Notes: generated by a model not told the origin, from the letters alone. DNA of 64,000 bases from Misgurnus anguillicaudatus (GCF_027580225.2 NC_073361.2:30801001-30865000), one strand, 5' to 3'; positions 20,640 to 32,529 are shown, counted from the stretch's first letter. Numbers and translations: made by a program.

Positions 20640-21870
20640 ACGCCGAGGCTCGTATTTCAATATTCAGATCGGTTGCAGCCTTAGACCTGTAAGACGTGTA
20701 CTTTTGTGTCCATCTCCCCTCGCCTTAGACTGTTTTTTCGCTTTGCTCGTGGGGTGGGCATATTAATATTAAGTACACCATTCGAGCTGTCTCTCTCTCT
20801 CCGTGTCTCCATGAAAGTGCTAGTCACGACATTTAAATATCAGAGAGAGAGTGTTGTTCGCATTCTGCTTTATTTACGTCGACTTATAATAGCCCGTTCT
20901 TGGCAGACGTGCGCGAACACAGAGTTAATGCTTCGGCATCTCGCTCGTTTTAGTCATCAGGTCGACTGGGAAAGAGCAACTTTGCCCCGTGCAGAGGATC
21001 CTTTTTCTCAGTATGGAATTAGACTCGATCAACTAATTGGCGTGTTTTACAAAAGCGCGCAACTAGTCAGTTCTGACTTGCCTCGGTTTAATTCGAGGGA
21101 AGTACGCAGTCCCTCTGAAACAATTTCAGAAGCTCCTGGACATATGACAGCATGCTGCGGCTGTGACACTGCTCGAGCTGCGTCATATGAGACCGCTTCA
21201 GCGTTGGCTTTACGATCGAGTCTTGAGGAGAGCGTGGCGCACCGGCATACACCGTGTAAATACTACACCTGCGTGTCATTTAAATTTCCCCGTAGTAGAC
21301 CCAGCATTTCTGATAGCAAGATATGCCTCTGAGGGGTCTCCTGGCATTCTGTAGCATGCGATGCCCTAAGCACGGGATGTTCAGCCACGTATGACGGGCT
21401 TGCAGTCTCTGGGGTGTGCATAGCACCCCAACTGCCGCGAGCGGTGCGCTGTATATCTGGGACTTGTACGCTCCGCTATGGAGATGCGAGGGAAGGATGT
21501 ATTTGTCGACACCGATAACATTGCGACTGTTGCGTTATTTACCGTTAAGGCGGTTTTGCGCTCTCGTCACCTGTCGCATCTCGCTCGTCATCTCCTCCTT
21601 TGGAGTCAGAAGCATCTGAGGTCCCTTCGTGCCATTTACATCCCGGGTTCGCTCAATACAGCGGTACGCGCTTCCCGAGCTGCGCCCCCAGCGAATGGCG
21701 ACTCCACCCCCAGACGGTCCAGCTAATTTGGAAGAAGTTCGGTTGTGCGTAGATAGATCTGTTTGCGTCGCCGGACGATACCCACTGTCGCCTATTTTAT
21801 TCACTAACCGAGGGCAGCCTCGGCGTGGATGCGTTGGCACACAGCTGGCCGCGGGGGGTGCGTAAATACG
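20640..21870 (+). pseudogene. DIRS reverse transcriptase/RNase H region, broken
   Basis: Pieces in three frames read like the C-terminal half of DIRS RT and its RNase H. Examples are LGHMTACC near 21140, MRPLQRWLYDRVLRRAWRTG near 21190-21250, VFVDTDNIATVA near 21500 and RHLSHLARHLLLWSQKHLR near 21560-21620. The Asp in VDTDN would be a catalytic RNase H residue. Frameshifts and stops are frequent, so no enzyme is made. The RT active-site motif was not found intact. Confidence 0.65.
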
Positions 21871-22089
21871 CATTCCTTCCAGTGAGCTTTATTGCGCAGA
21901 CACTGTGCAAAGTCAGGCAGGACGAGGATAACCTTTTATTAATCGTCCGTACTGGACGACCAAGAATTGGTTTCATAGTTAATGCTCCTCGCGACAGCCC
22001 TCCCTGGCGGATTCCCCTGAGGAAGGACTTTCTTTCTCAAGGAAGGGGCACATTTGGCACTCGCGCCCCGACCTGTGGATCTCCATGTA

Positions 22090-23424
22090 TGGTCGTTGAG
22101 CGCGCGCAAGGTTTAGGTGATTTATCGCAAACGGTATCTAACACCATCGACGCGGTTCGAGCACCGTCCACAGGACAGGCTTACGCGCTTAATGAAATCT
22201 TTTCGTCACCCGGTGCTCTTCGCAACGCGAGGACCCAGAGAATGCCCTTTAACATTATGCTTTATATCTTTAACATGGGTTAGATGGTAGGCTGTCCCTC
22301 CGCCATTAAGTTGATATCGCCGCTATTTCTGCTCACTCACTTATCTACGGCAGATCAGTTGGCCAGCATGATTTAATTATTACATTTTAAGAGGCGCTCG
22401 CAGGCTAAACCCCTCGCGCCCTCCCTCTTTACTCCTGAGACCTGTCCATGGTACTGAAGCCTTCTGGTCTCATATTTTAGCCTTTGCAGTCTGCGAGTCT
22501 GAAGTTTTTTATCAATGAAAACTCTGACCCTGCTAGCATTGGCCTCCATGAAGAGAGTAGGGGATTTACATGCATTCTCTGTTGACGATTCGTGCTTTTA
22601 GTTTGGTCCTGCTGTCTCACTGAAGACCCAGACCAGGCTTCGTGCCCAAAGTTCCCACCACTCCCTTCAGAGATAAGGTGGTGAGCTTGCAAGCGTTGCC
22701 TTTGGAGCAGGCAAACCCAACCGAGGCTTTGTTGTGCCCCGTACGCGCACTGCGATTCTACGTGGACCGCACGCAAAGCTTCAGGACCTCAGACCAGCTC
22801 TTTGTTTGTTATGGTGGCCAGCAGAAAGGGAAAGCTGTCACTAAGCAGAGGATGTCTCATTGGATAGTTCATACTATCGCCCTAGCTTACAATTTGCAGG
22901 GCATTCCTTTGCAGGGCATTCCTCCGCATTCCACACGGAGTGTTGCCTCATCTTGGGCTTTAGCTCGTGGTTCCTCGCTAACAGACATCTGTAGAGCTGC
23001 TGGTTGGGCGACACCTAATACGTTCATTAGATTTTACAATGTTCGTATCGAGCCTGTATCCTCTCGTGTTCTTTCCTCACCAGGGAGGGCACGGAGAGCA
23101 GACTCGCAAGTCGGCTTGCAGCCTCCGACTGAGGCTCCAAATTCAGTTTCAGTATGGAAGGCTAACAGAGCAAAAATGCGTAATGGTTTGATTTGCTCTC
23201 TCCACTGCCTTGACAGCCTTTGTTGCGGAGCATTGGCTGTCAGCCTTTCACTAGTTGTATTCTTACGAACCTACGTGTTTGGCCAGGGCCCCACATTGTG
23301 TCCCATCGGGTTCCTTTGTGAGTATTATTCCGTGGGGTTAATCCTACCAGCCCACGTTTCCCTTAGCAGAGCACTGCTTTGCTTAAACAGCCACGGCTGT
23401 CATTTTTACCTCAACTACGGTTGA
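22090..23424 (+). pseudogene. DIRS tyrosine recombinase, partly open
   Basis: The longest frame, 22642-23424, carries the C-terminal catalytic part: PPHSTRSVASSWALARG supplies the conserved His and Arg of the HxxR box, and ATPNTFIRFYNV supplies the Tyr nucleophile. The first catalytic Arg lies upstream in another frame (LASMKRVGDLHAF, near 22545-22580), after a stop. LQGIP is duplicated just before the HSTR box, which may be a small tandem duplication. The enzyme would integrate circular cDNA. Here at least two breaks separate the catalytic Arg from the rest, so it is probably dead. Confidence 0.8.
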
Positions 23425-23640
23425 CTTTCGCCCACCATTAGCCCTTAACGGGGCGGTGGCTTCCGCAGCGTCCCTATACCGCTCAGATAGGGCGCTTCCC
23501 AGTCGCTGGCACTACTGTGGGGTTAAAGGAACATCTAGTGCCCGGCCTTCTGCCTTATTTTCTCCATTTCCCGAGGGAACTTGGAGGGCTTTGCAGACAC
23601 TGGAAGAGGTCAGCCCCTAGTGGCGTTTTGGTAGGGATTC

Positions 23641-23739
23641 CCAATTCGTCGGTCACGACGTGACGTCGTAGTGACCGACTGAAAGGGAACGTCTCGGTTA
23701 CGGATGTAACCCTCGTTCCCTGAAGGAGGGAACGGAGAC
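23641..23739. repeat. DIRS internal complementary region
   Basis: The first half (23641-23690) is the reverse complement of the element's left end (18133-18182). The second half (23691-23739) is the exact 49-base reverse complement of the right end (23976-24024). Joined, they equal the reverse complement of the left/right junction of a circular copy. They serve as the template that restores both ends during replication. Confidence 0.92.
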
Positions 23740-24024
23740 ATCACGTCCCGTCGCCACAGGTGCTGCCACCTGCTGTTTAGGCCGGTCACCTTCCGGCTTT
23801 CTCAGCGAACAGAAGCTGATTTCCCTATTTGCACGTGCGCCTTATATACGCACCTGGCGGGGCAGTGCCAGCATTATGCAAATATGTCAATGCCAAGTTC
23901 ATTGGCGTTTTAGTAGTATAAGAAGCAGTTTGGTCTCTCTAAGCAACTTCCCAAATTCGTCGGCCACGACTTGACGTCTCCGTTCCCTCCTTCAGGGAAC
24001 GAGGGTTACATCCGTAACCGAGAC

Positions 24025-26034
24025 GTTCTCACATGAGTCTCATTTAATGAATCTCATCATTACTGTAAACTCTTATTATCTGTCTCTTATCTGTCCTGTT
24101 ATAGTCATCAGTGATGAGTTTATCTGCTGTTTACTGACCTCTAGTGACAAACTTTATACAGTAATGTTTTCATTGATGATCAGTGGATGGGTTTATATGT
24201 GGGACAGAGGTTTACAGGGTTTTTGATAGCGTACAGAAACTAAAATGAAAAATAACAAATGCGCTTTACCCCGGGGTTATCTTCATTCTAAACACTTCTA
24301 CACTCGGGGTAAGGAGTGTTTGTAATTTAAAAGTGGTGTTATCTCTGAAATAAAGGGTTATAAAATCCTCCTTTGAAGCAGGGTTAACCCCACATTGCCG
24401 TGTTAAACATGTTCAGTGTGAAATGAAGCGGGGTTATAATATTATTATGACTCAATGCTCATTTTTGTGAACTTGGGCCCTGATGCACAGCTCCTAAAAA
24501 GATTACAGTTTTTCTCAGTCGTTTTTGACCATTTGTCAGATCAGAAATAATTTTGTTCAACCTCCACATCATCAAGTCAGTTGTGCACAACATAAAAGCA
24601 AATTCTCATTGTTTTGATACAATCATGCAGATGATTATGTACAATTGTCTGCTGTTTCCATTTCATTATCTTATGTCATTTTCATCCAAATATATTATTT
24701 TGGTTTTTGTTGAATAGTCTTACACCTCAAAACATTTAGGAATTTGATCATCATATAAGGCAAAATTGTTGACCTTTGTGTCATAATCTGTTACTGTAAG
24801 CATGTTTTCCATGTTTTTTTAGTCTTTTGTAAATGCACTTCTTTTTGATTTGTTAGTTTGAAGACAGATATTGTCCTCATTACTTGATATTGTACTCATT
24901 ATTATGTCTGCCTATAGTTTTATTTTATTTTATTTTTTTACATAATTTGTCAACATGTTACTGTTTAATAAGGATCAGATGACACTACAGATGTTATATA
25001 TTAAACATGTTCTTTCTTTATGTTTTAAAGGATTTTTTTATCCAACTGGATTCCAGAAGAAACTTTTATTTATGTCAGTACATACAAACTGATGACCGGC
25101 AGGTAAAACACTCAATCTCCATCTGTCTTTTCATCAATGTTTAACTGGGCTTTATTTTGTGTTTGTGTTTGTTACACACTTTTATTATTTGATGTTAGCA
25201 GTATGTTCAATTCTTCAATAAACTTAATAAACTTGCACCATGTTAGAGTAAAGAAGAGCACAAATATTATTTGTTTTTGTTTATTTAATGTGATGAATGT
25301 TTATGTGATGGGTTTACAAAAGTACAGAGTAAAATCTTTCAACTTGAAAAGACATAAATAATGACTAACTCAATATGAAAAGTGTAAAACAGTCAACAAT
25401 ATAAACAATGTTTGGAATAGGTGTAACAATTTTACATGTGAAAAGTCCATAATCCTGTGCATTATGATATATCGACATTTTCATCAAATATTTAACAAAC
25501 TACACAAACAGTGCTGGAATTTACTTGAATGTTATCTGACAGTAGAAAGATGATCTAAAGAGACTTCAATGATGATTTGTGTAAATAAAATGAATAAAAG
25601 AGTGTTTTCTCAATGAAATTCACCGTCTTTCAGAATCTGAATGTAGACGACATCATATGGAAGAAAAACTCAACAACAGTCATGAATCTGAGATCTCTGG
25701 TGTCTGTAAATAAACATCCAGTCATGACACTGGATTAAATATATTGTCCAGAGATCGATACTAACAAACACAAAGACATTAACATGCTTTGAGTGCTGTC
25801 ATATTTTATATTATTAGATTGTCTGAATACAAACTTTAATCCAGCAGATATTATTGTAGAGTAGTACAGATACAGACTCCACTCATCTGTTTTAATATTG
25901 AAATATTTGATGATAGTAGGAGGTTTAGTAAAGTCTGATCACTGCTTTACATCTCATCACACGCTTCAGTACTCTGTGTGTTTTTAACAGTCTGACTTTA
26001 TAACACAGTGCTGGAAAAACAACAAATACACAAA
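24025..26034. other. DIRS-V2 interval, no gene recognised
   Basis: Non-coding. The stretch 24235-24480 has several GGGTTA/TAACCC words in both orientations, and 24495-25020 has the look of an old MITE (it opens TTACAGTTTTTCTCAGTCG). Ends could not be fixed. The last 300 bases before V2 contain no clear octamer. Confidence 0.45.
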
Positions 26035-26483
26035 ATGAATCTCTTCATCATCACCTTCATCTGGATTCTTGGCAGTTTTATTCAAGGTAACAAAAATTCA
26101 TCTTTTTTTGTTTAGAAAGTATTTTAACTCTTAGTTTTCTTTTTTGAACAAATTTGTTTTCTTCTCAACAGAATCCAGAGGAGTTACTGTAACTCAGAGT
26201 AAAGCTCAATCTGTTTCTGTTGGACAAACCGTCAATATAAAGTGTACAACTGATACTGGAATATATAGCAATGATTTATCTTGGTATAAGCAGAAACCTG
26301 GAGAAGCTCCTAAACTCATCATTTATTATATAAATACTCATCATGGTGACACTTCACAGAGATTCAGTGGCAGTGGAGCAAATTCTGGTAAAGATTTTAC
26401 TCTGAGCATCAGTGAAGTTCAGACTGAAGATACAGGAGATTATTACTGTATGAGTTATCACTATATCAGCGGCTATGTGTTCA
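26035..26483 (+). CDS. Immunoglobulin light chain V segment V2 (divergent family)
   Basis: Leader exon 26035-26086 encodes MNLFIITFIWILGSFIQ. After a GT-AG intron, the V exon is 26172-26483. It starts ESRGVTVTQSKAQSV and has VNIKC, the core Trp in [21 protein letters not shown] and DYYCMSYH. It differs from the other four in leader, FR1 and CDR1, and lacks the extra CDR1 cysteines. It belongs to a separate V family. It is open throughout with a perfect RSS, so it appears functional. Its promoter lacks the octamer-like GTTTGCAT seen before V1, V3, V4 and V5. Confidence 0.92.
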
Positions 26484-26511
26484 CACAGTGATAAAGAGTC
26501 ATACAAAAACC
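26484..26511 (+). other. V2 recombination signal (12-RSS)
   Basis: CACAGTG (26484-26490), 12-bp spacer and ACAAAAACC (26503-26511). A short decayed CA-rich tract follows at about 26557-26584. Confidence 0.95.
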
Positions 26512-26876
26512 TCCTTCAGTCAGACTGCACAGATACACCTGACAGATACTGCAGCTGCACACATGCACGCACGAACACACACACTAAAAGTGTATTAAAT
26601 TCATTTAGTTTTCCAAATTTAGATAGTGTCTCTTAATATGACATGAATCTGATCAACAACAGTTTAACTCATGAGCTTTAGTTATGACTCTTTCTGTCTA
26701 TAAAGGGTTCAGTTAAGAGACTCTCTAGCGTTCTGTAACAGAACTTTCCTTACATTTGCTTTGTGTTTTTGTCACTTGACATATCAAGTTGTATGTAGAT
26801 GACTAAGATAACTTTAATGATGAACAAAAAGAGGTTCCTAGATTTAATAATATTAGGTAACTCTTTCACTGCTGAC

Positions 26877-27469
26877 CAGGGCCATGCACAGGGTTGTGGC
26901 CCGGTGGCAAGAGCCACTGCCCCTCTCACCAAATGCCAACATGTTCTGTTACCGCTCTGCTAAAGATCCAGCTGTCCGCTCCGCAGCATCTCTTACAATC
27001 TGTACAATCTCTGGAGAGCGATGATAGTTTGGGAAGTTTGTTGCATTAACCGGTAGATTAATTACATTACCTCAGATTTTGAGCTGCTGATTTAGTCATT
27101 TGGTAGTTTTTGTATTTCTGTCGCTAATTATTTCTAATGGTTGCTGTTGTTGGCAGACAAAAAATACAAAAAAATAAAGAAAGAAAAAATGCCTTCACAA
27201 AAAGAAGACAGAGGGGACAGTGAGGCTGTAAAGGCAGTTCAACATTGCAAACATGGATTCAAAGCTCCAGCACGTAAATCATATAAAATTATTAGTTTTC
27301 TTTAATTCTTATGAAATATATTTTCCATTTTAATCATTTCTCTTAGTTGATACTTATCTATAAAACATCATATTTATAATATTTTATTAAAACCATATTA
27401 ATTGTGCCACCCCCTGAGTGCCCCCTTTTTGGTTTGGGCCACTGCCCCTCAAGTATGTGCACGGCCCTG
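26877..27469. mobile_element. hAT-like non-autonomous element
   Basis: The left end CAGGGCCATGCACAGGG and right end TGTGCACGGCCCTG are inverted repeats of the hAT CAGGG type. Further GC-rich blocks (CCACTGCCCCTC) recur inside each end. The 8-bp flanks (CTGCTGAC and CTGTGTGA) do not match well, so the target-site duplication has decayed or the ends are off by a few bases. No transposase frame is evident. Confidence 0.6.
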
Positions 27470-27949
27470 CTGTGTGAAAAATAAACAAAAGAGCATGAAA
27501 ATATTAAAGTTTGTAAATGATGAACAACAACAAAAAATTATGAACAGAGTTTATTTATATTATATAACTGAACAACATTATCATTCAGTGTGATAAAGAG
27601 AAAGCTTACAGACTATAAACACATCTGTACTGTGTGTTTATGATAAACTGTTTAAACTGTGTGTGTTATTTTATCTGAATTCTGAAACAAATATAAATAT
27701 TTCAATAACTTGATTTTTAGTTTTTAGGTTTGTAATTTTTGTCGTCCTGTGGCTGACTGTGACACAGTAAAGATTCATTGAATTCGTGCACAACATCGGT
27801 CAGAATCATTTAATCGATTCTTGTTATTTTAATGCACAGATAATAAAATATCATCTGAAAACAATGAACACAAACATGTAGAAACAGCCAGTAAAGTATA
27901 AAGTTGTGTTGTGATGTCATGAGATAAATATTTAAATCAGTGTGAGTCT
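27470..27949. other. V3 5' flank
   Basis: Non-coding. The last 60 bases (TAAAGTTGTGTTGTGATGTC and following) are almost identical to the matching stretch before V1 and V5, so they belong to the conserved V promoter block. Confidence 0.5.
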
Positions 27950-27957
27950 GTTTGCAT
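27950..27957 (+). promoter_or_regulatory. V3 octamer-like promoter element
   Basis: GTTTGCAT, 101 bases before the start codon at 28051, with the same TATA-like TTTATAG downstream as V1. Confidence 0.7.
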
Positions 27958-28050
27958 ATCAGATGAGATGTTTCAGATCTCTGAGAGTTTATAGTGCTGT
28001 GAGTTTAACACTTCATAACTCAACACAACACACAAAACTAAACATCAACA

Positions 28051-28509
28051 ATGACCTTCACCATCATCTTCATCTGGACACTTTTATTCTCGTTTCAAGG
28101 TAGAATTAAGTATACATAAATACCTTATCTATAAAATGTGAATGTAAGTATTTTTTATGAACTGTAAACAAAATTTTTCTTTCAGGGTGTAAATCACAGA
28201 TCACAGTAACTCAAAGCCCTTCAGTGAAACTTGCAGCACCAGGAGATTCTGTTACTCTGAGATGTTCTCTATCACATGATACTTCAAGCTGTAGTCCACC
28301 CTGTGTGTCCTGGTACTTACAGAAACCTGGAGAAGCTCATAAACTCCTGATATATCGGACCAAAACCCTTCAGTCTGGAACTCCATCAAGATTCAGTGGC
28401 AGTGGATCAAACACAGATTTGACCTTGAGCATCAGCGGAGTTCAGACTGAAGATGAAGGAGATTATTACTGTATGAGTGCAAACGTCATCAGTGGTAGCT
28501 GGATGTTCA
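28051..28509 (+). CDS. Immunoglobulin light chain V segment V3
   Basis: Leader exon 28051-28099 ([16 protein letters not shown]), GT-AG intron, V exon 28186-28509. The domain has VTLRC, a CDR1 with two added cysteines (SCSPPC), [23 protein letters not shown] and DYYCMSANV. Compared with V1 it has a longer CDR1, and His in place of Pro within GEAHK. FR3 has DLTLSIS where the others have DFTLSIS. Open, with canonical splice sites and a perfect RSS, it looks functional. Its promoter block is nearly identical to that of V1. Confidence 0.93.
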
Positions 28510-28537
28510 CACAGTGATAAAGAGTCGTACAAAAACC
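28510..28537 (+). other. V3 recombination signal (12-RSS)
   Basis: CACAGTG (28510-28516), 12-bp spacer and ACAAAAACC (28529-28537). Confidence 0.95.
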
Positions 28538-28584
28538 TCCTTCAGTCAGACTGCAAAGAGACACCTGACAGATACTGCAGCTGT

Positions 28585-28721
<137 letters not shown>

Positions 28722-28969
28722 TAGTTGTTATTCATTGTCTCAGTGTCTAGTGTAGCTTGAATGTTCAAAGAATGTACAGTTTGTAAAAAAAGAAGACAGA
28801 GACAGAATTGCTGCAGTTAAGACTTTACAGTATTTACAACACAACATCACTGCAAGATAACAAACATATTCAATATTGCTTCCATTTACAATATTACAGT
28901 ATGTAAAAACAATGCAAACAGAAAAAGCCACAGATGAATACAGTAAAAAAGAAAATCTCATCATCTTAT

Positions 28970-29240
28970 CTCTATAGTCTTTCTATTTGGCCACATGTTC
29001 TCATTCATATCACACCTGATATCTTCTCTGACACAGCATCTTGGGAAGAATCTTTTGCCATTTCTGACATTGTTCAGTTGTTATGTCTGAGAATGCATGA
29101 TATACTGCATCCAGGTGGGACTGCAGGAAAACCTCTTCCTTGTCCTGGTGGTCTTCCACTGACTCATGCAGGCATTTCTCTTACTTTTTGTGGTTCTCAT
29201 ATTGATAATTTTCGACACATTGACCCAAACAGATCCTCTT
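28970..29240 (-). pseudogene. Relic of a DDE-type transposase C terminus
   Basis: On the - strand a frame across about 29065-28975 reads RFFPRCCVREDIRCDMNEN followed by MWPN. This resembles the RFFPRC..REDIRCD.DE..WP tail that I recall from common fish transposase proteins. Upstream pieces are in other frames with stops. The element ends were not found; the surrounding 28740-29435 contains no other feature. The assignment is from memory of the motif and needs a search. Confidence 0.4.
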
Positions 29241-29439
29241 TTACTGTATTGTATACCATATAGTCATGCAATTGAAAGAACCTGCGTGTGTTTCCTAGAT
29301 CAACTGTGATTTATATATTTGCATACTGTAAGTTCAATCAGCTGTTTTTCAATCCCAATGGAAGTAAATACGGGGGACATATTTGTGTTTCAATTCATGA
29401 TATGAACAGCTGTTTACTTTAAACCTGACATTAAGTCAG

Positions 29440-31677
29440 TGTCACAAGCCAGGGGCTGGCCGCTAAGGGTTAAGCCACGCCCCTTCTAACTTCCACCTCG
29501 AGGAGGTCCCCAAAACCAACCCAATGACCAGACAACAACGAGTACAGGTAAGTATAAAAATATTCTTTATTGATTTAAATATTTAAAATATATGGGGACT
29601 CGGGGAAAGGGGATTTAAAACTAGGATCAGGATCTGTCCTCCAGGGGGGGGGGATTTTCGTCGGGGAACGGGCTCCCGCCTCTGGTTCCCTCTGCCCGTG
29701 GCGCGCTCCTCTTCCTTCCTGGAGGCAGAATAAAATCACAATGAATATGGGCATGTACTATTTCCTGTCCGTGTACCTGCGTGTAATTCGCGGCACTCCG
29801 CCGTCTTCCCACGCGGCTCCTTAGTTGTCGACTCACTCTCCTTTCCTGTTTCTCTTCCTCTCTACAGGCTACCACTAGGGCACGAAGACACAGCGGATCG
29901 TCCTCACGAGGGCCTCCACCGACTACAGCTGCTGGGTAAGTATGAATCTTCCTCCTCAACTCGTCACTTTAGTACTCACACTGTTTCTCTCTCTCTTCCT
30001 CCACAGACGACAGCTGGGACACAAAGGCACAGTGAATCGTTCTCAGTTAATTCTCTCACCTCGTCGCTGATTACAGCTTCTGGTACGCATGGTTCTCCTT
30101 CACAACGGGTCTCCTTGGAGCTCACACTGTTTCTCTCTCTCTTCCTCCACAGACGACAGCTGGGACACAAAGGCACAGTGAATCGTTCTCAGTTAATTCT
30201 CTCACCTCGTCGCTGATTACAGCTTCTGGTACGTATAGTTCTCCTTCACAACGGGTCTCCTTGGAGCTCACACTGTTTCTCTCTCTCTTCCTCCACAGAC
30301 GACAGCTTTCTTCCCTGTTGATGGACAGACTGAACAGGTTATGTTATATTCTCTCAAGGTAGCGGACTCACGATAACGGCTAGGCGTACTGTATCGACCG
30401 GCAGTGGTTTCCAAGATAGCGCCGGGGACCAAACCCTCTCGGCTGACTCGCTGATTCTACAGAGGGGCGGAAGTGTCACGCCGTCACACCCGGGTCGAGC
30501 GCTGCCCTTTCCTCGACGCCTGTTGGCAACCGACAACCGGACCGGGGCGCCCCTTTGTAGAGACCTCGGGGCAGCGGATCTTCTTCGCCTCTGACTCTGT
30601 GATGATAGACAACACACAGGTAAAGTAGCAATGTAACTGGTAATACTCACACCGCCAGCCGTACAGATCTTCACCGCCACTCCTAACACAAGTCCGCCAA
30701 GCGTCTGGCTACGAAAATACTTCAGGAACTACTCCGAAATTTCCGATGCTGAAACACACTCACAGCATAATCACACACAGGGTGATTCTAGGATCCGTCT
30801 TCCTCTTCAGCGCCCCTAGCGAGTGACTGGAGGCGGGGTACGTCTGACACGACACAGCAATCTCACTGCAATATACACGGCACCACTTCAAAGTGAAATT
30901 TCTACATCCAAGACTCACCCACCACGCTCAGTGCACACAATAGACGCCCGTCCTCCCTCGCCTCGCTCTGGGCAAGAATGTGGAGATGGTAACACGGCCT
31001 AGCAGTTGGTTTCCGTCGCTGCGGCTGTCTCACACAAAGATCCTGTGGCTCACCCACCACGCTAACTCAGGGGCGGGGCCACTCACTCTCGCTGGAAAGC
31101 ACTTAAAAGATATCCAGATAAAATACATGCAAGGTATATTCAATGAATGAGTTCGTTTACTCACAACTGCGGTGCTTCTGTTATCTCACGCTTCCTTTGG
31201 TTAACTTCTCCTGTGATAATTCCAACTACACAGATGGGTACTCACAATAGCACGTTCCTTCTTCCTTCACTTCATTTATACACAGTCGGCCTCCACTTAC
31301 TTTCCAACCCGTAAGGTCTTTAATAGCTGCCTCCGCCGAAATCCCACGATGCACAAAGAGAGAGAGAGAGTCCAATAATCCAACTGGCGTACCCGGTGAG
31401 TTTAACTCAGCGCTACAGCACACACCAACACTGGTCATAACAACAACACAAACTGTGATTTAAGCTGCTCTTAAGTATTCGCCCGGGTGTTGCCTTCGTC
31501 CAATCACCCGGCGTTCTTGTTAATTACCCGCAGCTGTCCGTAGTTTGGCTGATTACAGCCCTCGCGGTGCTACCGGATGTCCGGTGTTTTCTCTTCCCGG
31601 TCCGGGCGGAAGCATCCGGGCGGAACCAAACTTTCCCAACTTTTTGTTCCGCCCAAAAGATCGTCACTCCTGTGACA
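29440..31677 (-). mobile_element. Solo LTR related to the outer gypsy element
   Basis: The sequence begins TGTCACAAGCC and ends CCTGTGACA, with the 4-bp duplication TCAG on each side (29436-29439 and 31678-31681). Its start (CCACCTCGAGGAGG) and end resemble those of the LTRs at 35835 and 51426, but the middle differs, so it is a sister family. No internal genes lie beside it, so it likely arose by LTR-LTR recombination. By analogy with the complete element the LTR reads on the - strand. It carries roughly 146-bp tandem repeats (about 29976-30300). Confidence 0.8.
29976..30300. repeat. Tandem repeat of about 146 bp in the solo LTR
   Basis: The block TCACACTGTTTCTCTCTCTC and the following CTTCCTCCACAGACGACAGC occurs near 29976, 30122 and 30268, with well-conserved sequence in between. 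This parallels the 99-bp repeats in the related LTR family. Confidence 0.8.
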
Positions 31678-31681
31678 TCAG

Positions 31682-32116
31682 CTCAAGATGTTTAGAGAAG
31701 AAAAACATTAAGAAGAATCGGAGACAAAATGAGTCTGTGATCATCATATAAATAATACAGGTCAAGTGTTCAATAAATGAATTAAATGATTCAGTTATTC
31801 AGTATGTTCATTGTCAGTAGAAACTGAACCGATTCATTTCAGAGAGTCAAAGAGTGAAACTGAGACTCATATTTACATCATCAGATTTCTGTTCCTCTCT
31901 GTACAGAGCAGATGTTCATACACTTACATGAGTCTGATGTCTCTGTTACACCACAAACATCAAATAAAGCACTTGTTTCATCATTTATCTGCAGATGTCT
32001 TCATGCTTCATTGAGTCAAGTTTATTTAGAAACAAACACACGAGCCAATGATCAATATACTCATTGTTCAAATTCAAAAAAAAATCACAAGACAAAGAAG
32101 CAATATTTAATATTTC
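31682..32116. other. 3' flank of C2
   Basis: Non-coding. About 31840-31930 matches the flanks of C1 and C3 (GTGAAACTGAGA, AGCAGATGTTCATACAC). 31992-32030 (GTCTTCATGCTTCATTGAGT) matches 62349-62370. Confidence 0.5.
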
Positions 32117-32122
32117 TTTATT
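32117..32122 (-). terminator. Poly(A) signal of C2
   Basis: TTTATT on the + strand (AATAAA on the - strand), about 95 bases downstream of the C2 stop. Confidence 0.6.
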
Positions 32123-32215
32123 AAAGCAGACAGAATGAATAAAGCAGAGAGACAGAGTGTTGTATGAAAAGTTGTTCACTGTTGATGTGAGACATGAATG
32201 AGAAGAAGAGAGGAT

Positions 32216-32529
32216 CTAACACAGATCTTTCTTCACTTCTCCAGTGACTGTCTGACCTTCCCGACTGATCTCACAGATCACTGAGTCTCTGTTGATCCAT
32301 TCTTGTTCAGTGAGAGTCAGACTGCTGCTCCAGCTGTACAGACCGCCGTCTTTCTGTAGGACTCCAGCTCTGTTCTCCTGAGATCCTGACATCTTCCCAT
32401 TCACTTTCCAGCTCAGACTCCAGTCTGAAGGGAAACCATTGCTGGCCACACACATCACTGTTGCTGTCTTCTTGCTGGAAATCTCTTCACTAGACGGCGG
32501 CAGGACGATCACTTTAGGATGACTTACAC
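32216..32529 (-). CDS. Immunoglobulin light chain constant exon C2
   Basis: Constant Ig domain exon with the same acceptor (TATGTCAG) and phase as C1. It starts VSHPKVIVLPPSSEEISSKK and contains TVMC, the Trp in LSWKVNG and VICEIS. It ends directly at the interchain cysteine (KKDLC, TAG at 32216-32218). A six-base deletion relative to C1 and C3 removes the last two residues (SE), so the chain ends in Cys. It pairs with J2, whose leftover A completes the split codon. The rest is nearly identical to C1 and C3, indicating recent duplication or conversion. Confidence 0.95.

Larger units (their letters stand above)
18133..24024 (+). mobile_element. DIRS-type tyrosine-recombinase retrotransposon, degenerate
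   Basis: DIRS elements replicate by reverse transcription but integrate with a tyrosine recombinase through a circular intermediate. This copy has inverted ends (left about 18133-18340; right about 23760-24024). It has an internal complementary region at 23641-23739 that is the reverse complement of the two outer ends joined, the diagnostic DIRS structure. Gag-like, RT/RNase H-like and recombinase-like stretches occur in the expected order on the + strand. All but the last are broken by many stops and frameshifts. No target-site duplication is expected or seen; GTT follows the right end and also starts the left end. Confidence 0.92.
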
